Notes under the pieces: generated by a model | Told to the model about the DNA's origin: nothing | The model's input: only the letters and a program-made list of their open reading frames with translations | The model's database searches: none | Origin: Ceratotherium simum simum | Taxonomy: Eukaryota > Chordata > Mammalia > Perissodactyla > Rhinocerotidae | Assembly: GCF_000283155.1 (NCBI RefSeq) | Contig: NW_004454177.1 | Span: 117,614 to 181,613, forward strand | Length of the DNA: 64,000 bases | Direction: 5' to 3' | Translations under genes and position numbers: made by a program | In this document: piece after piece, positions 47,901-59,900 of the stretch | How the letters are laid out: each line of letters starts with the position of its first letter | Position numbering within the stretch: the stretch's first letter is position 1

Positions 47901-50900
47901 CTGACTTTCAACACGTCTTTTTTATCATTTGCTGGAGTCTCCCTGAAGCCCATGTCCTTAGTCTGAAGAAAGGACTTGGCAGCGAGGCGGTGAATAGTGA
48001 AGCTAAAGGAAAAAAGTTCCTGTGACTTAGCGAAAAGCACATATGTGCCAGTTACTCAGGGACCTCAAAAGTTAGGGATGGCAGAAGGAGGAAAAAGCCA
48101 GATACGGGATAGATAAGATTTGACTGGGTTATAAAGGAGAAGTGATTGTAGGGAAACAATTAAGCTCAAAATTAAAAGAAGGAAACCAATGCCTAAGGAT
48201 AGCAGAGACAAAAAAAAGAAAGAAATAAAGAAAGAAAATAGCAAAGGAAAACTGAATTCTCACTTGGCATCGAGCTGGGGTTGTAGAGAAAATGTCACGT
48301 TATTCTCAAAACTCTTGCCCTGGAGTGTGTACTTGAGGCAAACTTCTCCTGTTGCCTCTGCTGGCTACAAATAAGACAAGAGTAGAAATAATGGACGGGA
48401 GAGATCACCAAGAGAAAGGTCAGAACTGGGGCCGCTCCCCAACCCAACACATTAACATTTCTGACTAAGAATCATGTAGCTCAGGAAATCAGAGACCTGA
48501 AATGATGGAGAAGGGGGCAGGCTCGCTCCACCTGGAAGTGCAATCTCTTGATGAGACTCCACCAGCTTTAATGAAATCGTCCAGAACAGAGTTCAGGGCA
48601 GTAGCTACTCTGACTAAAGGTATAAGCAAGAATGAGAACTCACAGGTATCATCCCAGTCAACTGGGCATAGACGATTAACCTCTGACCCCTAAAGATGAC
48701 AGTCTGTTCTGGGGAAAGCATTTTAGCAGATAGACCCTGAGGCAAATCCCAGCTCAGAGAAACGTCCTCGACCACAGGCTGTAGAGAACGTTTCAGGGCC
48801 CTAAGAGCCTGGTGGAGGAAAGAGAACAAAATAAGCACAAAAAACAATAATGGCAACAATAACTACTACTAACTGACTATTTATTATGCACCAGGTGCTA
48901 TGCGACACGATACATGCTGTGCCTGTTCCTTAATACTGTATTAGGAGATGCGTATTATTATTCTTGCTTTATATAAGGAAGCTAAAGCTGAGAGATTTAA
49001 CAACATAAGTGCGAACGAAGGAAATGTTTGGGAAAGGAGACCCTGGAGAAGTAGAGATAAGAGACGGCACCAACCATGAAAGAGGAACTTAGAAATATAA
49101 CCAAAGGTGGAAGATATCTTCCTTTGTGCATACTAACCAATTGGAATATCAGTTTACTGCCTCTTCCAGCACACACCTACAGTCTCAATCATGATGGTCA
49201 AAATTCTTAGTTTCTCTGTTTCTGGTCTTATATACAAAGCCCTAACCTCTTCCAGCATCTTGTCCCTGGGGTTCCAACTACTAGGACCAGAGGCCATTTC
49301 TCCAGAAACTACAGTGGGCCCCTTTTATATAAGACCAAAAGAAGCCCCACTAAGTATACAGCCCAAGGCCTTGGGGATATAAGAAAATGAACCCTGGAGA
49401 CAAGCTGTTGCCTCTGCCCTTGCAGCAGTACCCCCCCTGCTCCACACTCGCTCTGGACCACCACATCAGGATACAAAGCCTGCCCCTCACCTTGGACTGT
49501 ATCCTCTCCTTGCCGGTGATAAATTCTGAAGTACCCCCTGCTACCCGAGCAATGCCTTTTATTAGGCTGGTGGAGGCTCCTTCTCCAATACCAAATGAGA
49601 AACATCTGCAATTGCAAAAGGATAAGAGATTAGAGAAAGGCACTAAAGAGTGAAATTACAAAATTAATACATAATGGTCAGAAAATACATAAAGAGATAG
49701 TCTACTTCATTGACCAAAAGTGTAATAGCTACCACTTATTGAGCATTTTCCGTATTTCCGGAGGCCCAAAGCCCTAAATTAATGATGCAATTTAATCATC
49801 GCAAGACTCCTAAGAAGTAGCCTTGTTTCTTTTTGCAGATAAAGAACCAAGGCCCAAATAATTTAAGAAATCTGTCCAAGATCACACACCTACTAAATGG
49901 TAGAGATGGCAGTTGAGCACTCATCTGTCTGACTACAAGACCACTCTGGCAAAACATTACATATTATACTGATTCTAGAAGCAGAAAAAACAAAATAACA
50001 GGACCACATCCTCATCAACTGTTTTAATAATCAATCCAAAGAATGGATTAATCAGAAGGTAGGAGAATTAGGGAAAAACTGACACTATGATTAGCGCTTG
50101 ACTAACATTGCACTGGCAAGGCCAGACTCAGGGTGGGAAAGAGTGCTTCCTGCTGTCTAACTGGAGAGTTCTCTCCCTGTGCTAGCCCACGTGCACCAAA
50201 TAGCTTTTTAATCACAATTTGGCTTCCCAAATAAAACTGTCTATAAACAGAAAATGTGTTGGTAATACTAATACAACCATTTTTAGAAGGTGTGACAGGG
50301 ATAGTTCTCATTGTAAATTAATACACTGGAATTTTGGCTTATGCATCAGTCTCTTTTGAGTTGAGTTAGTGTGATTCATCATCTCCAAGTCTAGTAACAT
50401 CAGCATGAGGATTAATGTTCTAAAATTGTAGGGCTAAGAACAAGATTTCTAATTATGGTGACCTAACTATGACAATGCTCCCTAGGGACCACAGTCTTTA
50501 TATTTTCTTGATATTATCACCTTTAAATGTCCAACATGATCTTTGAACTGTAGCCTATGTTCTTTACAACTTATAAAGGGCTTTTATGTATATGTTTAAG
50601 TGTTTTTATATATAAAACTAAAGCTAAAAAATATATATTGATGGATAACTGTACGCCTAGAACTTATGTGATTCATGTGGATGATAATAAGGATAATAAT
50701 GGCAAAAACTTATATAGCACTTATTTTGTGCCAAGCATGATTCCTAACACTTTACTTAGGTATACTCTTTTAACCCTACAATAAACACATAGGTAAGTAC
50801 TATTATTATCTCCATTTTTAAGTGAAGAAACTGAGGCTTAGAAAGTTTAGTTGATTTGTCCAAACAGCTGGGAAGCAGAAGAACTGAAATGTATGACTTC

Positions 50901-53900
50901 TGACTTAAAGGATAATATCCTAGAAGAGTTATGCTCATAGCAATGCCAGAGTAAGTTGTTTAAAAACCAGTAGAGAACTAGAAAAGCTGTGTACAATATT
51001 TTAAATCATCTCTCCGAAAACATCAAAAGGCTACCAAGACAATTGGAATCTATGGTTGAGACCTGGGAGAGGAGGGAAGCCAAGAGAGATGAGCCTGGCA
51101 TCTGGTATCCCTTTACACCATGAAGCAAGTGCCAAGTAAAAAACAGATGGCTGAAGGGTTGCAAAGCTAAGCAGTTTCAGATTTCGCCTTTCCAAAGAGA
51201 AGATGTCCTGTAGACACCTCAGGTTTTTCCATAAAACCCTGTAGAACCACACTCTAGGGGTACAAGTAAATCAGAAATAAACCAGCTGTCAAATAACTGA
51301 AACTCATTAGGCTCTAACTAGACTAAGATTTTCTGCTTCTAGTCTAGCAACCTGTCAGAAGAAAAGAATAAATCCTCACGGGGAAGATAACATCATCTAG
51401 AGGCTCAAAGAAATTCTATAACATTTCACATAAAATATCAGACAACTAACAAAGAAATAGAAAATCCCCAAATATTGGGGAATTATACACTATACTTCTG
51501 AATAACGTAGGCTTTAAAAAGAAATCATAATTATAATGAGAAAATATTCTCAAGTGGATGCCCGTGGAAAATGACATATCCAAATCCAGGATTCAGCTAC
51601 AGATATGCTTAAATTTATAGTTCTAAAGACATATATTAGAAAAGAGAAAGAAGTCTAAAAGTCCACTACCTGAGCATCCATCTCCAGATGTTAGAAAAAG
51701 AACAGCCAATAAACCCAAAGAATTTAAAAGAAAGAAAGAACAAAGATAGAAGCAAACATTATTGATATAGAAAACAATCATACAATAGAGAAGATCAACA
51801 AATTTAAAAGTGCTGGTATTTTGAAAAGATTATTAAAACTGACTAGCATTTAGGGCAAGGAAAAAGTAGAGAAGGCACAAATAAGCAACATCAGGATTGA
51901 AAAGGTAATACTACCACAGATTCTACAAAATTTAATAACATCATAAGGCAATACTACAAACAATTTTATTCCAGGAGATCTGAAAATTTAGATAAAATAT
52001 ACAAACTTCCACAAAAAGCAAGAACATAAAAATACGAATAGTTTATTTCAATTAAAGAGAGTTAAAAACCTTCCCACAAAAAATGTTTCCTGGCAACTTC
52101 TAGCAAACAGTTAAGACAGAAAATCTTTCAGATAATAGAAAAACAGGCAATTCTTCTGAGTTTATTTTATGATGTCAGCATAACACTGATATCAAAACCC
52201 GGCAAGAATATTATAAGAAAAGAAAATATATGTCAATATTTCTCAAGAAAATAGATTCAAAAATCCTAAACAATTATTAGCCAATTGAATCCAAAAACAT
52301 ATGAAAAAGGCTAATAGGTCACAACTAATTTGGGTTTATTTCAGAAATGCAAGGTTGGTCTAATATTTAACAATAGTCACTATAATTCACACATTAAAAC
52401 AATAAATGATAAAATCATACACTTATCTCAATAGATACAAAAAATGCATTTGATGAAATTCAACAATCATTATTTTAAAAAAAATAGAGAAAAGAATTTT
52501 CAAAACAGAAATAAACGGAAATTTCCTCACTTGCAAAAAAAACTAAAGAAAACAATCACACTTATTGATGCAACGTTGAACATGTTGCCTGAAGCCCAAA
52601 GTAAGACAAGGACGCCAGCTCTGACCACTTCTACTCAGGTTTGTGCTAGAGGTCCTTTCCAGGGCCACACAGAAAGGAAGAAAAACAAAGATATAAGGAT
52701 CGGAAAGGAAAAAAATAAAGCTAACATTATTGCAAACATGACTATCCACAGAACATCTAAAAGAATATACAAATATCCTATTAGAATTAATATCTAAATT
52801 AGGCACAGTTATTGAATACAGGTCACTGTAAATTTAAAAGCTATTGTAAATTGTAATCAATTTCTACACAGAAACAAACATCTAGTAAATAAAATGTTTA
52901 AAAAATACTATTTAAGGGGCTAGCCCCATGGCATAGTGGTTAAGATCAGCACACTCCACTTCAGCGGCCCGGGTTTGGTTTCGGGGCACGGACCTACACC
53001 ACTCGTAGGTGGCCATGCTGTGGCAGTGACCCACATACAAAATAGAGGAAGACTGGCACAGATGTTAGCTGAGGGCAAATCATCATCAGCAAAAAAAAAA
53101 AAATACTATTTAAAATAGCATCAAACACCCAGGAAAAAAATCTAATGAAAAATGCATGAAGACACAGAGAATTATAAAACATTACAGACAGATTTTGTGT
53201 GTATTGTAAGATTAAGAAAACGAGTCAATTTACTGATTTTGTGGGAAACCAGGTTTCTCACCATGGAGGAAAGAAGACAAAAATATGGAATAGGAGGAAA
53301 AAAGAGAAAGAATCTTATATTGTTACCTTGGAAGTAGGGGTATTAGTACAAATTTGTGTTTTTTAAAAATATTTGCTAGTTCTGTCTGCTGAAAATGCCT
53401 AGAATCAATAAGATCCCAGTAGCAGAGTTACACCTAACACTCAAATATTGACTTCTATTTATTTTTTTCACTAAAAGGATCAAGGTACAGGGATGGGAAA
53501 ATATAGGTGAATCAGAAATACTTTTTTCTAAGAAAGAAAGGAGGTCTTCATAAACCAAAGAGACATATGAAAAAGACACAGGAGCAAGTTAGAAGGGGCT
53601 CCCACTGGCCAAATCTGGAAATTTTGAGGCTCTAAATGAATAATCAGGGTAATATATCTTAAAAAATTGAAAAATAATGAAGGAATAAAAATGTACACAT
53701 TTATATAACAAAAGGAAGGAAGGAGAAAGAGAAAGCTCTTCTTTACAGTAGGATGTTAAGTAATAAATATGCAAAAGATGACAGAATTTTAAAATCACCA
53801 TTTTATTTGGGCAATAAGCAAGAGTGAATGTTAAAACAACTGAGTAAACATTTGCTGAGAACAAGACGTTTACAAAATCTGAAAGTTATCATCAGATACA

Positions 53901-56900
53901 ACCTTTAATTAAGTGGTCAAACTTATCACGAGGCCCAACATTACTTTTAGAATATTTCTTTCAAAAATATTTAATATTACTGAATTTAAACAAACAAACA
54001 TAAAGGGAGATTCGACAAAAATAATTAGCAAGTGTTCTTTCAACATCAGTGTCATGAAAATTAACTATGCTCCATGCAGTGTAGACACGAATCTCAACAT
54101 CCCACTGAGGGAAAGAAGGAAGATACACAGAAACAGTTACACTGGATAACTCATTCATTTTCATTCAAAAACAAGCAAAAATAATCCATGGTGTTATAAG
54201 TAAGGAAAGCTATTTCCGTCAGAGAGGAAAATGTGGTAGTGATTAAAAATGGGATGTGATAGAAAAGAGTATAGATGGAGAGGTAACGGTAACATTCTAG
54301 TTCTTGACCTATGTGGGAATTACACGTGTTCACTCTGATAATCCATCCAGCTGCATACTTATGATTTGTGTAGTTTTCTGTATGTTTTATTTTAATAAAA
54401 ATGTTTATAGTAAAAAAAAATCTTATTAGATTCTTGTTTTCACTATGATTTAGAGAGAATAAGCAACAATGATTTTGTTGTGTTGTTGATGTTATTTAAA
54501 AAATTACTTTTATCTTTTAGTAGAGAGGGAAAAAATGATATAGAAAAAAAATTGTCAGCTGGTAAAGCTAAAGGTCTTGAATCGTTCTGTCCTCTAAATG
54601 GAATGTCAACACTGGTATCATGTGGCACTAGATTACAGGTGGCACTACTTGGTCAAGTCACCCAGAAATGACATGCTCGTCATACCTGTGCTTCAGACTG
54701 TTGCTCCTAACTTCTTTAATTACACTAAATGTGTCGGTAACTTCCCCATCTGTAAAGACAAAAAGCTGCAGAAACAAAGAAGACATTCTTCAAATCTCTG
54801 TGAAGTTCGTTTTTTAAGATACCAGAATTTGCCCTTAAAAACCCCTATTATTTCTTTCCGGAGACTCTGATGCATCTTCAGACAGGCATGAGACCCCTAA
54901 TGTTCCACTGTCACCTGCACCGCATGGTCTGTTCAGAACACTGGGAATTTTCAGCACCTCCTATTACTAGCTTCATCTAAAGCTTTTGAAGCACTCTAGA
55001 AAAAGAACTTCCACCGTGTACAGCATGGAGCTAAGGAAGAAGAATTCTATGAAAGGCTTCTTATCTTTTTCTTTTTACTACATGATTGAAGATTCTCAAT
55101 TACATACCATATTTCAACGATCCTGCAATGAGTCTCTGAGCTATGGATTCTTGAACAGAGATTTCATTCTCTGTCTCTTTCCATTAGCTCTGTTCAACTC
55201 TTACCTGCAGGGGGTGGCCTGGGATTGAAGTTCCCCTGTAAATGGCCTGGAGTGGTGTCAAGATTTCTGTGCCCCCTAGGTCAGCCTGCATAAGCTTAAC
55301 TCTCCTCAGTGCTTCCTCCATGGTATGCTGACTGTAATTCACACTGTTCCTGAGAAAAACAAACACAGCCAGTGACATGATAGCTACCGGACATGGCCCA
55401 GTATTGAGTTCCTGAATTGTGATACACCCATGGCAAACAACCTTACCTGAAACCACCAATGCCAAAGTCAATTCTGCAGTAACCCCCTTAACAAGCTAGT
55501 CCTTTCTTTAAAGTATCTTTGTGGATTCTCTATGGCCTTTCTAGTAACTTACGGAAAGAATGCCTCATAGGAAGATCCAAATCCATAGACGTTGAAATAA
55601 CAGCCTATAGGCAAACTCTTCAGCAGTAAAATCAGTGTCTCCTGAAAGAAGAGAGTATGAGGAGACAGAGTGAGAGGGATCCTCTCAGACACACAGACCC
55701 TGCCTGTCTCATTCTTGAAGGTTTGGGCCTTCATCTCCTTCATGCCTCCAGGCCCTTATGTCCCAAAGCTAAACTCAGGTGGTCATGTTAGCTGTAGCTC
55801 AGGTGGGAACAGACGGACCTGATTTAACTCCTGAAATTCATCCCCACTTGAGCAAGTGACCAGAAAAAGAAAGAAACTAGTTTTACCTTGGCTGCCTCTA
55901 TGCGCAGCTGAGATTTATCCTGTTTACTCATGGGGCCCTGCATACTTCCTGAGCGGTCCATGAGGAAGACAAATTCTCCACAGGTAGTTGGTGGCTGAGC
56001 TTCTGGGATATTTGGGTAGAAACTCACCATCGCAGATGGATCTCCCATCAAACAATCTACTCAGAAAGGATAAGGACACTGTAAGACAAAAAAGGAACTC
56101 AAGAATCCTAAAGATCTCAAGAATCAATTGTAGTGAGTTACATAGGGAGCTGAGAAAACCCAAATCTAATATAGAGTTTGATCTTTATACTCCTATCTGC
56201 TGGCAAAGAGTTCGAAGTGAGTTATAAACATATAAAAGATATAGAAGAGGAACACATATAAAAGAGAAGAAAGAAGGTAGAGGTTACCAGGCACAAGCAA
56301 TAAGTAAAATATCATAATTGGGGGCCGGCGTGGTGGCGTAGTGGTTAAGTTCGCGTGCTCCACTTTAGCGGCCCATGGTTTGCATGTTCAAATCCCAGGC
56401 GCAGACCTATGCACTGTTTATGAAGCCATGCGGTGGCAGGCGTCCCACATATAAAGTACAGGACGATGGGCACGGATGTTAGCTCAGGGCCAACTTTCTT
56501 CAGCAAAAAGAGGAGGATTGGCAACAGATGTTAGCTCAGGGCTAATCTTCCTCACCAAAAAAAAAAAAAAAATCATAATTGAATGCTAGTTTCCTAGCAG
56601 CTAGGCAAATGAGTGAAATACATTAAGTTAAAATGTTCCAGAATTTGCCAGAAGAGCGAAGCTATTTTATTTGCAGAGAGATACTTTCTCTTCAAAACAA
56701 ATCAATGGGGAATTTATCACATGGGTCCTTGAGTCTTTAATTACAGCCTTCAAAAAATGACGCTCATGTGGACAATTCTTATGTCAACAATTTACATGAG
56801 ATGAGAGTGTAGTAAGTGTCATACACACCAAGGAAAGTCCATCTGCTTTAGGTATGAAGCACTTACTGATGCTCTCCAGAACAAAGAAAGAGAAGCACTG

Positions 56901-59900
56901 GGATGTGTGTCAGACTCGAATAGCATCATCCAAACGATAGTATGGAGGAGACCATGGGAGCCTGGCCCATGTCACCAAGATGTCAAAGCCATAGCTGTGA
57001 TTTTATTTTGAGGAGCAAGAGAAATCTGATGCAGGAATTGAAATGTTAGTATTGACACAGAGATGAAACGAGAATGGCTGGGTTATATGAACCCTAGTTT
57101 TACAATTCAGAGAATATAAGAGGACATAGAATTAAATTCTAATATCCTATTTTTATAAAGTGATTCCAGGATTATAGGTTTAACTTCTCTTTAGCCCTGG
57201 GATTCAGAGTGATTACAGGACCTGCCTCAGTTTAATCTTTTACCCATGGGACACCCCAAAAACCAAACTGGCTTCCAAATAAAATGGGTGTGGCTCAGCA
57301 AATGTTTGATAGAACATTAGTTCAAAAATAACTTCTACACAATCCAGATCTCTGGATACCTGGGGGAAGAAGAGTAGCTATCTTAATGGACAAAGTGGAT
57401 TCCTTTCCATTCTGAGAGACAGCTGGTGATAGTGGGACTGGCACTGTACTGAGAAGGCAGAAAGGCTGCCATGAGAAGGAAATGAGTTAATACATCTAAA
57501 CTGTTTAGAACACTGTCAGACACATACTAACCACTATATGTGTATTATCTACTATAATTCTTATGCCTTGGCTCAAATTACTTTCACTTCCATGAGTCTC
57601 AGCTTCCTCATTTCTAAAGGAGGCATTTCAAACCCTAGCAAGTTCTTCTGCTTCCTAGTCTCAGTTTCCTCATCTGAAGAATCAAGGTAGTATGCTTACC
57701 TCAGGATTATCTTAAGGGTTAAGTGATATAATACATTTAAGGAACTCAGTCTAGGGTTCAACTCAGATTACACTTGTAATAATAATTTTATGAAATTTCT
57801 CATAAATTTTGCTATTATGAAATTATTTTTATTAAGTTACAAATATATTTTTTTAAAAAAGCATCATGTTCTTAATATGGTCAGTATACTCTAGGTTTTT
57901 AAAAAACATATTTTGTATTTTCATCATGTAGTGGTATGCTTCGTTTGGCAGAACTCTAAACGGTTTTAGTGAGCCAAGTTGCCATTTGTCATTTGTTTCT
58001 TTGTATGGATGGGAATAGCAAGTCATCTTGACCAAACATACGATCTGGAAAGGAAGATTTGAGTGGCCCTTCTGGAAGGAATTCACAAGATTCATAAAGG
58101 CTGCCCCTGATGTCCCCCTATGGCCTGCAGAGCTGGTCACAGGGAACATATGAGGAAATCTGCACAGGACCCAAGGCAACTTCTTGGAAAGAAAGGGACC
58201 GAGATCTCAATCCTTATCTTTTAAGATCCAACATTATAAAACTTTCTCTGGTGGATTAAAATAATCCTGACTGAACACCAGGTCACTGTTGTGGGAGTAT
58301 TTCATGGGGGAACTTACAGGAAGGAAGGACAAAACCAGGTAACTAACGTACAAAGATAGGGCATGTGGCTTCAAAGAAGAGGGGCTGGAGCAAATCTGGT
58401 TGAGGCTGGGAGCCCCTCTAATGACTTTAGCATGGACAGCTTGCCCTGAGAAAAAATGGTTGAACAAGTGAGGGCAAACCAAGGAGTTCAAATTTGTGAG
58501 CTTGAGTATGAAGCTACCTTTGCCAAACATTACCAAAGAGAGAGAAGGATGGCCTATTAAAGACCAACTACAGGTAATTGTCTTCACAGCAGTTGTAGTT
58601 ATAGAAGTAAGAGCCTAACCCAGGCCATAGCATTTTGACTATGACTGTGCCCAAGGATGCTCCCATGCCACTAATGTGGAAAATGCTTCAGAAGTGGCAG
58701 TGTCTCTCCAGTTATGCTTCATGGTCCCAGCAATTCAGGGGCACGGCCGCCCAGGAAGGCCCCAAGAGAGCAAGACTGACATGAGTTATACCAGCTACAA
58801 TGACAAGGAAAAGTACACATATATTAAGGAAAATTTAGAAAATAGGATAAATTAAATAAATTAATGAGCTAAACCTAAGAAACTAAGCTAAGTCTTAAAA
58901 ATTAAGAAACTAGGGCAGGATGACAAAGCTCTGGAGATGGATGGCGGTGATGGTCACACAAGGTGAATGTACTTAAGGCAACAGAACTGTATACTTAAAA
59001 ACAGTTATGAGATTTTCTAATTATTTTTAGTTACGATTTAAAAGTTATGATTTAACTAGCTATAATTTAAAAAAAAAAGAACTCCAGATGAGATTATATG
59101 CAGGTGTGATGAATCAATCAATAAAAGATATTTATTAGATAGAAAAAAAGAAATTAAGATGGTAAACCTAGTGTTAATCTAATCACAACAACTACTTGCA
59201 TATTTCCTGTGTTTTTAAATGTTTTTCCCAGTGCATAAGTTATTTTTTTCTGGGCATCTGTCTGGGTATAACTTACTTTTCTTTTCATTTTAACTACTAC
59301 TTAACATTCTTTGGAAGACTTTTTCCATATTATTTCAACCTGTCAATGTACATTATTTTAGCAGCTGCATATTAATTAATCAAGTATACCAAGCATAGTG
59401 AATTTAGCTATTGTAAGACATTTTGATTGTTTACTAATCTTTATTATTAAAATGGCAGAGGACATTTCAGTGCATATTTTTACTTATATTTACATTCATT
59501 TCCTTAGATAAGATTCTCAAAATTGGAATTGCCAAAATGAACATTTATTTTGACTGACACCTATGTCCAAATTTCTTCTGAAAAGTTTGATACCAAGTTA
59601 TTTTGCCTCAAGCAATCAATGAGAGTGCCAAATTCACCACTCCTTTTGAAGCATGAGGCATTATCAAATTTGGAAACCTTCGATAATTTGAAAAGTGAAA
59701 ATGTCACATCATTATTGTTTTTTATTTTGATTTGCACTTAAGACTGATCATTGTCACATATGTTTGTAAGCTAGCTGTGTTTCCTCTTGCAAATTATTTG
59801 TTCATGTCCTGTGTCCAATTATCTACTGATCTACTTAAACTTGCCTACAAGACATAACTACATGATATTCATTGAACCTAACCATTTTTGCATGCCATAG

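Noticed and set aside
51430..53300. Possible extra VWA5A exons or a separate gene (frames of 117 and 87 codons)
   Set aside because: The sequence is ancient L1M ORF2 with an ERE insertion; exons 9 and 10 of VWA5A join in phase across it.
57853..58587. Minus-strand open frames of 108 and 117 codons in VWA5A intron 5
   Set aside because: Exon 5 joins exon 6 in phase without them, and they match no part of the VWA5A family.
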